Assembly (NCBI GenBank): GCA_018873245.2
Contig: JAEMBT020000005.1
Coordinates: 11,110,001 to 11,174,000 of the forward strand
Source of the DNA: Archegozetes longisetosus
Lineage: Eukaryota > Arthropoda > Arachnida > Sarcoptiformes > Trhypochthoniidae
DNA length: 64,000 nucleotides
Reading direction: 5' to 3'
Below, piece by piece: positions 10,444 to 22,829 of this stretch. The notes beneath the pieces are model-generated. The model was not told the origin of the DNA and made no database searches. It was given only the letters and a program-made list of their open reading frames with translations. Numbering within the stretch: the stretch's first letter is position 1; every line of letters starts with the position of its first letter. The position numbers and the translations under genes are program-made.

Positions 10444-12692
10444 CTACTCTTCTCTGCACATTTTCCAAAGTTTGTCTACACTTTTAGGTTTTCTTTTCCA
10501 AAGCCTTCTTTTTAATAAGCCAAAGAAGCAGTAATCAAATGATGCAGCATCTGGACTTTTAACAGGTGTATCTTTAACCAGAATATAATTAATTTTTGTT
10601 TCTGTTTTGAGTTTCTCAAGATATTTTTGAGTAGATTTAGAAGTATGAGAAGACGCCTGATCATGATGATAGTAGACACAATGAAGTTGATACCGTGTAT
10701 ACAGAGTTTGGATTTCTTTGTAAAATGACTTAATAACTTTATTTTTACAACATTCTGAATTTATCTTCGTTTTCGGTGGTATTCTTCTGAGTCTAAGCTT
10801 ACTATTCCAACACGCAGCTGCAGCTATCCTAAATCTGTTGGGATAATACGATATACATTTTGCAATAATAAGTATCGTCACCTCAATCATTGGTAGGCCT
10901 GTAGTTTAAGGGGCCCAACAAAAAATCAAACCATATATATCGTCGGCTTAGAATTATTCAGTACTATCTCACGAAAAAACAGAAAAAAAGTTTTCGAGAT
11001 AATCGCTTTTGAAGTTTGAAATCATGAGTGAGAGAAAAGATGAGATATCGATATGAAATGAATATATATAATGATTGGGGGACTTCTCAGCTTCAAATTT
11101 ATTGCTTCGAAATTTTTGTCAACAGGTCCAAAACTAGAATATTACTTGAATAATTATTGTTATATTTTTAGTTCTCTCTTAATTTTCTGAAAAAATTTTG
11201 AGAATTTACAATACTATCTGCAAAATACAGGGATAATTGAATATTTCAACTGTTCAACTATATAGAAACATGAAAATTTCAAGGAATCGAAAATATATTT
11301 AATATCTACATGAAATATACTTTCTAAATATTATTGTGAATGACGATCGGTAAAAGTGGAGAGAAAGGGAACAACTTACTTTTTCACAATTAACCATATA
11401 TTCTGACTCCCAATGATACATGGACAACAGATATACAGATATACATTTTTAATAGTACAACCTGTACTATTAAAAATGAGCTAGATCAAATTTTCAAAAA
11501 TTTCAAAAGTTGCTCCGATTTCGACAAATTTTTTTGTTTGAAAGCTTATGAAAAAAAAGTCAAAATATGATATTTTCAATTTTTTATACCGTCAAATTAT
11601 TCGAGTAAATCAGTAAAATCATTAAAATTCTCACTTTTTTCGTGATTTTATGCTAAGGGGTTGAGATATTTTGATTATTTTTGATTCATAAGTTAGAGAA
11701 TTGGATGTACTCCAATGATCTGCCAATAACTCATATTCGCCAAAATTTGATGATAAGACTGAATAATTCTCAGCCGACGATATATATATACATTCTAAAC
11801 CTACGCGAAGGGGGAAATAATACAAGGGGAGTCGCGAATCCGCAGTGGCCCGAAAATTTTCTAGTATGTGGAGCTGAGCATTTTGATACCTCGCTTGATC
11901 ACTTGATCAATTATCACAAGTAGTTCTCGATATACCCATCTTTACTTGATTTAGTACCTCGTAATGGATAAACATGAGTTACAATTTGGTAAAGCCTAGT
12001 TTACCCATTTTCAAGGGGGTTAGGTCTGGGTGGCCACTGCAGACCCACGACCCCTCTAGTATTACTTTCCCCTTCGATTAGGTTCAGAATATATATATGG
12101 TTTGAAGTTCTGTTGGGCCCCTTAAACTACAGGCCTACCCAATCATTTAATAAATAATAAACGCTTCTTTTTCTACCACAATTACTTAAATAAATCCACG
12201 CTTCGTGTTCAGTGACAACAAACTTGTATCGATTATTGGCTAAATACTTTTCATAAAACCTGCGGCATACAGTTATCCGTTGTCTACGATGACAGGCTTT
12301 AGAGCGTGAACTTTAGCTTTTTAACCAACTTTTCGCTCGAATCGTATTTAATTCTTAGAAATTGTCGATTGTCCGACTTTATATTTCTTTGCCATCCAGT
12401 TCTGTGTTGGAGGATCTCTTTTTACATGTTTATCTATCAGAGGAATAATTTTACGTATTCGTTGATTAGCTATACCTGACTGACCTCTTAGTTTATTAGA
12501 TGATACGATGAATCCATTATCTCTCTTGCGTTTTTTACATTTGCAATGTATTATATTATGCATTTTACCGGTTGAAACGATATTTTCCTTCTTTTTACAC
12601 AACTTTTTGACAGACCAAATGCTATGACTATCTCTGGAAAGTCCTTTCACATAGCCTTCTAATTTTTGTGAAGTCAACAGCATTTCTACCAT
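10444..12692 (-). pseudogene. Tc1/mariner-family transposase, interrupted and frameshifted
   Basis: The N-terminal part (12692-12348) carries a helix-turn-helix-like region ending KKYKVGQSTISKN. The middle, read near 12280-12150, has RYKFVVTEHEAW, aligning with the first catalytic region. The C-terminal part (10890-10444) has HHDQASSHTSKSTQKYL, the second catalytic Asp region, and SPDAASFDYCFFGLLKRRL, the region of the third catalytic residue in the DDD/DDE domain. A 1248-bp insertion at 10892-12139 splits the middle from the C-terminal part, and the frames do not join cleanly. In the first motif an Asp expected before Glu appears as His. The element cannot move itself. Confidence 0.8.
10892..12139. 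mobile_element. 1248-bp non-autonomous DNA transposon with 8-bp TSD, superfamily uncertain
   Basis: Terminal inverted repeats of about 48 bp start GGTAGGCCTGTAGTTTAAGG and continue GGGCCCAACA..., with few mismatches between ends. The duplication CAATCATT is exact at 10884-10891 and 12140-12147. The insertion splits the Tc1-like transposase. Internal ORFs are short and overlap on opposite strands, with no transposase motif. A hairpin at about 11446-11479 (TTTTTAATAGTACA, 4-base loop, inverse) lies inside. Eight-bp duplications occur in hAT, P and Merlin; the GGTAGG start is not typical hAT. Confidence 0.82.
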
Positions 12693-12886
12693 TTTAATTG
12701 CTTACAAACTTATTCGATTTAAAGTCGTGGAGATACTTTAAAAGTGACCACAAATTTTGTTACAGTTTATATTTCGAAAGATAAGTTATTAGCTTGCAAA
12801 CTCTTTCAATTTTTGGAGAATATCCCTCTGTATAAGGTTATCAGTAGAGTTGTCTCTCAATATTATTGAATTTTTATACTAATGTA

Positions 12887-13406
12887 TTGGGTTGTTCGAT
12901 AAGTTTCTGAATTTCATCAAACTATGTGTCATACAGAATGTTCATAAAAATATTTTTAAAGTATAGACTTTTTATGTATATATGTAAAATTTTATACATT
13001 GGCAATAATTATTTTACATATTTTGTTTATTTAAAATATTAAATGTCTAACATTGTGATAAAATTTGAAAAAAGTGATATTCGTGTGCCTATCATTGCAG
13101 TAAAGGATTAACCACGGATCAGTGTGCTGATAGAATCAACTCCATTCTGGGTGAGAAGTCTGTATCCCGGACAATAGTCTTTATGTGGTATCGAGACCTT
13201 AGACTGGGCAGAACTTCATTAGAAGTAACAGCTGACCGCTTTTGTCGATAAAAAAAAGCGCATTGGCGCTTAGTATTCGGGAAATGACAGCAAACAATGG
13301 ATAGATGCATTCAAGCTCGGAGAAATTATCTTTTACATTCAATAAAATTCATTTTAAAACCCCTCAATCTAAACTAGAAACCCCAGAAACTTATCGAACA
13401 ACCCAA
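12887..13406 (+). mobile_element. internally deleted mariner element, 520 bp
   Basis: The ends TTGGGTTGTTCGATAAGTTT (12887) and its inverse (to 13406) are flanked by TA on both sides. Between 13085 and 13320 the plus strand reads QCADRINSILGEKSVSRTI, then FMWYRDLRLGRTSLEV, the helix-turn-helix and linker region of a mariner transposase, followed by stops. The catalytic half is missing. It lies only about 50 bases from the end of the Tc1-like element. Confidence 0.82.
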
Positions 13407-13408
13407 TA

Positions 13409-16400
13409 TTTTTCACATTTAAACTCAAAACTCTTTTAGTATTGATTTGATTTGAAGAGAAACATAATTACTTTTATTGAGACTAAATTAAATTTCTATT
13501 AACTTATCCATGAATTAGATATTGATTCTTGAAGTCATATTTTAAAACAGTGAAAAATCACTAAATGATTATTATATAATATCTTTTAATATCTTAAAAG
13601 TTAGATTGTCTTTAATTTGTCCCGCATTCCACAAATATTTTTAACTTCTAACAAATAATCAAAATAATTGTTCAAACGTGAAAAGTACTTTTGAAATCTT
13701 CTAGTAATTAGTTGTTTGCATAAAACTGTATCTCTAGAGTAACAATAGCTTCATTAATCTTATTGAAATAATACCTATTTTTGTTAATACCTGTAGACTT
13801 TTAATCTTGAGATGAATTCTATTGATCTTCATTTAGAAACTTGAAAGATTGATAAGCCTTTGAATGATTTAAAAATTTTTATCTGTTTTTATTCACTATC
13901 AGACAAGTAATTTAATGCTTTTATGAATTTTACTTATTATTTTGAAAAATATAGCTCATTAATTATGACATGACTTTTTTCATAATTTTATGATTATACA
14001 AAGGATAACAAAAATCAATAAATACAGCTAAATCTAGTAAAAAGTATATAATTTCATAATTTTTATGTAAATTCAACTTATATCAATAAATTCATGTCCT
14101 TTTTTGGATCGAAGATTTCTTTAAAAATCAAGGAAAATTTGAAAATATCTTTGAAAATTTTGTTCCTCATTAAACTAGATTTCAATCTGGTCACCCTACT
14201 TATTTTAAATTAAGCTCATTCACAATTGTGTGACAGCCTGTGATGACAGGATAATAATAAACATATTTATTGAAAGAAATTTGATGGTTTTAAGTGCTAT
14301 TAAATGTATATTAATTGTAAATTATTTGTCGAATTGATGAGGGAACTTCACTAAAATTGCTATTACTCTTATTTCATTCAATTTTTATTTACTCTATCTT
14401 TTTCTAATAAAAATATAAGATATAAAATAGATGCTAACTTTCTTCTGAATATTTCTAAAATTTCTAAAGGAAATTCAAAGGTAAGTCTTTAAATCTATTG
14501 TTAAGCTATACAGATTCTAGACTGAAGTCGGCATAACAATACAAAATATCATGACACTACTAATAGATTATTCTCAAGTTTCGTACGAACTGGCTCAAAG
14601 CTAAACTTCGATCGATGTATCTGACGTATTGTAAACAAATTTAATCTCAAACACCTTTAACCACTAGCTATGTAGATTTAAACTCTTTCTATATTAATTT
14701 GAAAAAATGCAATATTTAGCAAATTAAGATAATAATCATACGTTCGTGAGATAATTAGCTCATATTAACAAATTAATTCAAAAAATTTTTTGTATTGTAA
14801 ATCATATAAAGCTTTGGAAAAGTACACATCCATAGACAACACTGAAAAGGCTAAACACCTGTTTCAAGTGACTACATGTTAAGACATACAGATAATCCTG
14901 TGCGATGGAAAAGCTTTAAAGAACTTTCTAATCTTCGATAAAGGAAATTTTCAAACAGAACAGATGTTTGGAAAGAAAATAAAATAATCCAAAAACATGA
15001 AATTTATTTTATTTTCAGTTTTACGTTTTCCATTAAAATTAAGTGAACATAAAATTTTATTTTGATAAGATTTTACATTATACGCCCCATTTAAGAGATT
15101 TTTCTGTATCTTTAATTTCTATTCCTATAATGCGTAATTTTTCTAAAGCAATGTGCATTTATTTGAGCTCAAGTCTTATTTTATTCAAGCTATCTATTCA
15201 AAATTTTTTCTAATGACATAATTTTAGCATAAGTTGTCTATATCTTTTAGAGTTGCCACAATTAAAGAGCAATCAAGAGTAGAAATTTTTTATATTAAAA
15301 ATATTTTCATTTTTTTGAGCTTATAATAATTTAGTCAAAATAGTGAAAAAATATTTTCTGTGAAGTAAGTGTGTAATCTTACTAATTGCAAATAATTAAC
15401 TGTTTCAAGTCCATCGGATGATAACCGTTATCTGCTAACGTATTAATAGTTTACTGAATTCATTAACGCTTTTATTCGTTTGAGAGTAAGATAGACCTTA
15501 ATCAACTTATCTTCACTATAAATTATGAGCTGATGACTAAGTATATTAAATTGCGTATGTGATCTTTCGCTTATCTATATTAGAAGGGGCGAATAAGACT
15601 ACAGAAATTCAGTGAAACAAGTGAAAAAACATTACTTCAAAACAAATTACAATTCAATTTGTAATCTATAGATTAATTCGACAAATAAAAAAGAAATCCT
15701 TTGTTAAATTAAGCTGATGACTGAGTGTCTCTGGATATTTATCTGGAAAAGACCTTAAGGTCGCATGTAAAAATTAATGAGATTCCCAAGGAAGTTATTG
15801 AACATGATCAATAAACAATTACGATGAATAACTATGGAGGATGGTCCATAGCATTTCCCAGAGTATACAGCAAACACAGTAAAGGATAGAAAGTTAAGGT
15901 AAATTTTATTGAATTCTACAGGAAATATTAGACTAAAAGAAATTCGCGCTCAGTTAACAGTGTGTTTTCCGTTTGTTCCATTTACGGCTCCAATAGGTTT
16001 AGGACGCAAAATTAAAGTTCTTTAAACAGATCTATGTTATTTTCGACTGACTTCATAACTTCTGTGACATGGATTCAAATCATATTAGAATCATAAACAA
16101 TTGAATTTACTTCAACCACTGAGTTTAAATTTTTCAGGAAAACAATACTTTTTTGCACGGCTGATGATGTTTCTATGGAAATGGAGAGTGAGTTATTGGG
16201 AAATTCGGACCAATGTAAAACTCATTGACTGAATGAATCTCAATTCAATAGAGACAAATATTTAATAGGAATGTACTATCAGTGATTACTTGTGTATCCC
16301 CTGAGAAAAAGTTATGATTCACCCTGTACAGTTTGAAATTACAGGTTAATTAAACAAAATTTTATCTTACAAACCTATACTTTTATTGATAGAGTATAGA

Positions 16401-16410
16401 TCCTGAAAAA
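13409..16410. other. AT-rich intergenic, one solitary GGTCACCCTA end
   Basis: No gene was found. At about 14190 the string CTGGTCACCCTA matches the terminus of the TAGGGTGACC elements, but no partner end is visible nearby, so it may be a truncated relic. Confidence 0.4.
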
Positions 16411-16447
16411 ATTATATAAATAAGTGAGAACTGCATTCTAAAATCAT
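16411..16447 (+). promoter_or_regulatory. core promoter of the second P60 gene
   Basis: TATATAAA at 16413-16420, then GCATTCTAAAATCATAA, with the initiator-like TCATA at 16443-16447. The layout and the shared GCATTCTAAAATCA string match the first P60 gene. Confidence 0.7.
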
Positions 16448-16539
16448 AATAAAGTAGTATTTTTCATATTACCACAAATTAAATATTTGAATTCTAATTT
16501 TAAGTTTTACTCCAAATTATCAATATAAATCTTTCGAGA

Positions 16540-17120
16540 ATGTCATTGAAAGTTATTACTTTAACTATCGTATTAGTGCTAGTTATGCTAACTGGTTAGT
16601 TCAAAAATTTCAGAGCTTTTAATTTATTTGTATAATATCTTAAATCATGAAATATTTATAAAGATTTGTTTTTCAAGTGTTTACCTTCGAAAAATTAAAT
16701 TGAAAAATCTTTAATTGCTGTTCAAAAAATCCTATTCTAGCAGATTATGTGAATGCGGGCGCTCAAGAAATAGTTGCTGCAGCTAGATCTCAAATTGGAG
16801 TCCCATATGTGTTTGGTGGTGGAAATATAAACGGGAAAACGAACGGTGGTTTCGACTGTTCTGGCTTAGCACAATATTCTGTACATAAAGGAACTGGGAA
16901 AGTGATTGCAAGAACAGCTTCGGCTCAATATACGGATAAACAGTGTCATCAAGTTCCATATGCCTCGAGACAAGCCGGAGATCTTGTATTCTTTACAGGA
17001 CATGTAGGTATTGTTTCTGGAGCTAATACTTTGATTCATGCCCCAAAACCTGGAGACCATGTTCGAGAAGTGCCTATCTGGTCGAGTGGTCGATGGTCTA
17101 TGGTTCAAAGGTGTTACTAA
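16540..17120 (+). CDS. secreted NlpC/P60 cysteine peptidase (peptidoglycan hydrolase), copy 2
   Basis: Exon 1 (16540-16594) encodes the signal peptide MSLKVITLTIVLVLVMLT. A 146-base intron (GTTAGT...TTCTAG, phase 1) leads to exon 2 (16741-17120), giving 144 residues. The catalytic set is Cys58 in GGFDCSGL, His106 in FTGHVGI and His118 in LIHAPK. PYVFGGGN precedes the nucleophile, as in bacterial RipA-type endopeptidases. The mature protein is almost only the catalytic domain, so it has no cell-wall-binding module. The intron falls exactly at the signal/mature boundary, which suggests that a bacterial domain acquired a host secretion exon. Exon 2 is close to copy 1 along its length, so the pair is a duplication. 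The acceptor TAGCAG is tandem; the downstream choice would remove one codon. Dust mites have comparable proteins; the role against bacteria is inferred. Confidence 0.92.
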
Positions 17121-17498
17121 TATTATTTTAATGAAGACGTTAATTTTTCATACTTCAGTATTTAATAATTCAATTATCTTTGTAAAAATATGTATGTCTT
17201 AATTCAAGTTTATGATACAATATCTAAAATTGTTATCAAATTCAACAGATGCTTTTAATAGTAATTAGTTCGTTTTTCTACTCTGATAAAAATATAAATA
17301 TTACTCAATATAACTTTTCTAATAATTATTCAACTAAGCTGTAATGTATACAAATTTTTCAATTAAAATTGCAAAATTACGTGAAATTCAAAATATTTCT
17401 CAGAAAATATAGGAAATCCTTAAATTTGACAAAAGTACGATTTATTTTTTAAATATTTACGAGAAAAATTTGTGTTATTCCGTTATCAATTGTGTTGT
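17121..17498. other. 3' flank of P60 copy 2, nothing else seen
   Basis: AT-rich sequence that partly resembles the 3' flank of P60 copy 1 (for example TATGTATGTCTTAATTCA), so the duplication extended past the stop codon. Confidence 0.4.
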
Positions 17499-17851
17499 CC
17501 GAGATTAATAGAATTTTTTTCTAATATTTATTAGAGAAACATGAAAACATAGACACAATGATATAACTTTGAAATTAGAATTTACACATACAAAAACATT
17601 GAAACCCTAGGACCCATTGTGATGTTCTATGTTTGGCTTCTGAGAGCTGACTCGCAGTAAGAAAAACAAAACTTTAGTTTGTATAGTTAAATATGTGATA
17701 GTTTACGTGATATCTTGTAATTATAATACCTATAAGAGATGTGACATTAAATAAAACAAAAGTGTTAGATAACTTGGCATTAGTTTGAATGTACTTTCTA
17801 TAAAATATGAGAAGTCTCGATTCAAGTTACTTAAGGTACGCCACTGCATAA
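17499..17851. repeat. dispersed repeat, copy 1 (partner at 53863-54220)
   Basis: About 350 bp, clearly alignable with 53863-54220 in the same orientation, sharing blocks such as ATAACTTTGAAATTAGAATT, AAAAACAAAACTTTAGTTT and CGCCACTGCATAACA. Read in reverse, the right end is CAGTGGCGTACC, like an hAT terminus. The left boundary is less clear. No coding capacity is seen. Confidence 0.75.
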
Positions 17852-18496
17852 CATTTAACAATAAATTTTAAGGTTATATATGTTAGAAGTAACTTTTTTA
17901 TCTTAATTGTCGATTGAGATAGTACATTTTCTTCATTAAATTACGGACGTTTCCTTGTTTTAGTTGAATTTGTTCTCTCTTCCTATTACTCCAAGTAGTG
18001 GTAGAAGAATAATTAGTCAATATTCACTTAGTAGGCTGATTCCAACAAATATTTTGCAAAATATAAGTTTATCTTCTAATGAGCAATAAATTTATATTAA
18101 CTAAAAGTCACTTAAAAATTAGGAAGTATTGGAGTCTAGTTTAATTTCTCAATTGTTTCAGCTAAATACTAAACTGTTTTATGTTTGCTATTTAATATTA
18201 GATATCTTAATATTCTTTAAAAAGAAATATTTAACAGAAATAGCATTCAAACTCGGTACTTTGGCTTTTGTTTTTTATAACAGTTATCACTGTCAGCGAA
18301 AAAGAATATTCATATAATTTTAGTGAATTAATTCGTTTCTGTTCATTTTAACAGTGCAATTGATAGGTTGATTCAATTCAATTAAGAAATTTTTATTAAT
18401 TGTTGAGTTCAGATCTTTAATTGTTCCGTGTTTTTAAAATATATTTAAATTTTTATTTTCGATTTTGCTTTTTACAATGAGATACATCAACTTTGC

Positions 18497-18870
18497 AGCA
18501 GATTACACGAACCCTGGAGAGTAAGAAATCGTAGTTGCAGCCAGATCTCAAGTCAGAGTTCCATATTCATAGGCTGGCAGTAATTGAAGTGAGAAATCTC
18601 GTGGTCTTAATTCAGGAACTTATATTGTTGATTCTCACCACTATGTTTTATCGCAACATATCGTATTTCGAGAAACTGATGAAGTAATCGTAAGAATATC
18701 TTTGGCTCAATATACAGACTTTAGAATGTAGACAAGTCTCGTTTACACTTAAGCAACCCGGAGGTCTTGTACTCTTTACTGGACATGTGGGTATAGTTTC
18801 AAGTGCTAACATTATGAATTATGCACTAAAATCTAAAGATTATGTCAAAGAAGCCCGAAAGGAAAGGTTG
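18497..18870 (+). pseudogene. decayed NlpC/P60 copy 3
   Basis: After an acceptor-like TTTGCAG the sequence reads as a degraded P60 exon 2: DYTNPGE, stop, EIVVAARSQ, then VPY, later LAQYTD and TLYSLLDMWV-like remnants of the FTGHVGI region, and NIMNYALKSKD. Stops and frameshifts occur throughout. The nucleophile motif GFDCSGL reads GLNSGT, so the Cys is gone, and the third-residue motif LIHAPK reads MNYALK, so its His is gone. No signal exon was found upstream. Order and strand match copy 2, less than 1.4 kb away. Confidence 0.85.
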
Positions 18871-21569
18871 TACGAAAAACAGAAAGACTAACTTTCAGAG
18901 ATTTCACTGAGCATTCATTATCAAGTGAAAATTAATCCTAAATTTAAACTAAAAAACGTAGTGTATTTCTTGATTTTTAAAATATTTTCCCAATTAAAAT
19001 ATTCATAGTATATAAATTCATATTTTTATATTAATACATTACAATCTATCGCAAAGCAAGTTTATCTACAATTCAATAGTATATCTCGAGGAATGCAATT
19101 CAAATAAACAGACGGCATTTTCTCCCCTCTTCTGACATGGTGCCAAAATGAACTAATATTTCAAATTCTTACTGATTTGAATCGATCGCTAAATTCCACA
19201 ATTTTAATGCCTTCAATAACTTCGAAAATTTTTCATTAGGTATGTCTGTTATCTAATGTTGCTTATTGATTGCTAAAATCATTAGATTTTAAGTTCTAAA
19301 TTCAAAACCAGTCGCTCCCTCATTTCTCGTTTTGAAAATTTTCCTAAGCAAATTCAATTTGAGGTATAGTTCTTTTTCAAGAGAATTCAAATTGGTTATA
19401 ACATTGATTATTCCATTTTTTCAGAGCATCACTTAAAAATTTTCAAACTTGAATAGGTACAAATACTATAGACTAAATTTCGTAACCATCAATCAAATGC
19501 TACTATCTTAAGCAATGAAAAGTTTAATGAAGAATTCTCTCTACTTAGAAATAATGTGTGTTGAAACCAATTTCATTCATTAACTTTATTGAATCAAAAT
19601 TTGAAAATCGATTTTCTAATTATCAGTCTGTAAATCTTATATCTACTGAACAGGTATACAATAATGAGAGATACGAAGCTATAGATTTCATTCAACTAAA
19701 GTCAAAGATAGATCAATTTTTAATCTTTAGCTATCTAAACTAATTGCACTTAACAAATTTCGAGAACTTCTTTAAAATTTTGATTTATAAGTTATGGATT
19801 TATCTGATTATCTCCTTTTTCACTCTAAATTGTCTCAGTTCATTGACTACTTGTGCGGGAAGATTGTAATCGAACTTACAGATTGTGATTGATAATTTTG
19901 CTATTTTAGTTTGAAAATCTTAGTACTTTCAAGACGTCCTTAAAAATTTAGCCTAAACATTATAATTAAAATTTGTCGACTCCAAAGATATTGTTGAGAG
20001 GCGTCGTCATTGTAAACTTTTGACCAGTCTTTGGATGATTGCATCTACTATATGTATGTTGCTCAAGTATTTCGTGAGAAATTTACATCCTCAGCTAGTG
20101 TCCAGTAAGAATTATGTATTGAAACAGTGGGAAAAATTAATACATAAAAAGATATGTTTATTCATATCAATAAAGTTGTGCTCATCAGCTTTTACATAAA
20201 GTATTAACTATTCCTACTGATCGTCATTAAGTTTTCCTTAAGTTTTAACTACATCTTACAGGACTCTTCGATTCTTTCATACTACATTAGGTATTTCCAC
20301 GAAATTCATACCAAGTGCTTTATTTCTTTAACAGTGTACCTGCATTAAAACGTATAACTGTGTTTACATAAATAATAGTTAGAGATCAATTATTAAATAT
20401 AAATTTTTTATTGTTACAATATTAATTAGTAATATGTAATTTTTGATCTGATATCAAATATAACCTCTCACATTGACAATAACAATAATGGTAGGCAATA
20501 AACAAGGCAGCTCTGGAGAGGCGTTGCACAGCTTATAGAAATTTATAAAAAAAACCGAAAGAATTTATTGACAAACATTTTATGAGCGAAAACCATTCGA
20601 AAACTAATAGCAGATATTGAAAAAAAATAAAAGAGGTCAATAATAAAGTTAATCGAGGGTCGAAATTTCCGAAGCAATACTTAATTTCACTGAGGATTTC
20701 GCCGAAAAGAATCAGTAAATCATCTTTCACGACACGTAATTTATCAATCCTGAAATTTATTGCGGCGAATATATTAGCAAGAGCTACTTCTATTTATTAA
20801 GGATTACCCCAATTATGATTACATTGTGGCTTAACTTAGCTTCTGCTCAACATTCAAATTCGACTTAAATATAATGAATAAACGGTCAAGTTTATAATTC
20901 CTTTATCTTAATATCAAATAAAAGAAAGGCTGTTATTTAGAAGTGAATGTAAATTTTTCTGTTAAGTTTCGCTGGTTAAGATAATAAAAAATGTTAAAAT
21001 TCATTTATTTTAAAGTTTTTAAATGTAAAATCTAGAAAATTGATCCCAAAATCTAAATACTTTAACCTTAAATTGTAAAGACTTTTCCCCTTCTAGTTAC
21101 AGTTCGTGTTTCTTACTTTTAAATAAAGAATGCAAGATAAATTTCAAGACAAAACGTGGTCAGAAACTAATATTTTATATTTCAAACTTTATTATTAAGT
21201 TAATCATTTATAAATTATACTATTTCTAATACTAATGAAACTTTTGCGCGATACTACAATATTAGCTACATTTTAACCTGTATGGATACATTGTAGTAAT
21301 TGAATTATTACTTAATAAAACATTGATGACTTAATCGAGTAAACTATAAGTTTAATTTCATAAGGTCTATATTGCATGAATACAACTAATACTTTTGTTT
21401 GACCAGTAAATATAGTGATAAAACAAGTCAACAATAAACTTATTACATTTATTTTCAATTACAATAAGCAAACAAATTACTTCGTACTTCATGATTAAGT
21501 GTATTTTGATTACAATATTCATTTATATTTCTGAATACTTGAAAAGAGTAGTTGCAAAAATATTGAAAA
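18871..21569. other. AT-rich intergenic, nothing recognised
   Basis: Several ORFs of about 60 codons are open by chance in AT-rich sequence. None shows a family pattern, splice-compatible neighbours or a signal peptide. Confidence 0.4.
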
Positions 21570-22829
21570 ATGAAGATGAATGAGTTTTTTAGTCAAAATG
21601 TCCCCATAATTGTTACAGTATTTATGTGGTATTATCGATTTTTTGGTATAACATTTGGAGGCTTGGTCACAAAAAGTGGAGAATGTATTGCTAATAAAAA
21701 ATTCAAAATTTTTGGCAACATAATTACTATAGCTATAATAGCCGTAATGTTCATTTCATCTCAAATTATAATTGATTTTCAAGTCATTGATCAAATATAT
21801 TATTCCGGATTTAAAGTTATTTATTATTTAATCATTATTAACAGAAGAATTAAAGATATTCTTGTAGTCATTGATTTGTATTACTATCAATTCATAGGTT
21901 TTAACTTATTTGTTGTATTGATGAAATATCAGATGAAGGAAAAGAAATATAAAACTTTTATTTTAGTTTTATTTATAGTACATTTGCTCATAGAAGGAAT
22001 TTATGCTTTATACTGTTTGATTTCTATCCGGACGAATATCGTTTTCGCCAATGCAATCCTTTATGTTCTCTGGAACTTATTTGTTACTGTAACTCTGTCA
22101 GCTATTCATGCCATAACTTGGGGTAAAAACAATACATGAATTTTTTCAAGTGAATCATTAATTTTTAAAGTTAATTTTCTTATGAAAGCTTTTGTTTTTA
22201 TAATTAGCCATTTCCTTATCAATCGTTGAATATTTGGCAAAATTGAGAAAAGACCTGAAAATGATAGACAAAGTCAATTCGACGGAGGATACGCTGAAAT
22301 TAATTAAAACTACTAAAAGATCTTTTTTCAGCGCTCGAAATACAATCTCAAAATTAGATTACTCTTTGTATTTGATTCATTTTATTGATTCAATTTTAAC
22401 TATTTCTACTATAATGTTATACATTTATATGACTGCTATCGGAATGAAAAATCCAGTAATCAATTCTGTGTCTTCAGCTATAATATTTCCAACTGTAATA
22501 TGCGTTATTAAAATGATAGCGAGTTGTTTAATTCATGGTATGGTTTATGAAGAAAGTGAAAAGTTATTCTTGACTTTTCAAGAGTTCGATGTTTCCGATG
22601 ATTGTATTTGTGAGAAAACTTTTAGAGAAATGCTTTATTTCAAGTCTGAATCATCTGAATTAAAATTTGGATTTACTATCGCAGGATTAGTACCGTTCAA
22701 GAAGATCACACTATTATCTGTAAGTTTTATTTTTTAAAATAAGGTTTTTAATTTTGTTTTTCCATTTTTTAGATATTTTGTTTTATGCTGAATTATTCCG
22801 TGATATTAGTTCTAAATGGAAAGATTTAA
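21570..22829 (+). CDS. gustatory receptor-like seven-transmembrane protein, three exons
   Basis: Exons 21570-22122, 22208-22719 and 22773-22829 join in phase (1, then 0) to about 373 residues, a normal length for arthropod gustatory receptors, which form ligand-gated cation channels in chemosensory dendrites. Hydrophobic segments occur near the start (VPIIVTVFMWYYRFFG), then IITIAIIAVMFISSQ, VIYYLIII, ILVLFIVHLLIEGIYALY and ILYVLWNLFVTVTLS. In exon 2 they are YLIHFIDSILTISTIMLYIY and SAIIFPTVICVIKMIASC. The last exon gives a short segment ending NYSVILVLNGKI. Two features identify the family: the KFGFTIAGLVPFKKITLLS block, equivalent to the conserved C-terminal loop, and a tiny last exon encoding the final helix (SIFCFMLNYSVILVL). 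Donors are GGGTAAAA and TCTGTAAGT. The ligand is unknown. Confidence 0.8.

Larger units (their letters stand above)
9968..12832 (-). mobile_element. Tc1/mariner-type transposon carrying two later insertions
   Basis: The termini TACAGAGGGATATTCTCC at 9968 and its inverse at 12815-12832 are flanked by TA on both sides (9966-9967 and 12833-12834), the hallmark of Tc1/mariner. The inverted repeats run on through AAAAATTGAAAGA. The span is 2865 bp, but it holds an insertion at 10068-10360 and another at 10892-12139, each with an 8-bp duplication. Subtracting them leaves about 1308 bp, the usual size of the superfamily. The transposase reads right to left and is broken. Confidence 0.88.
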
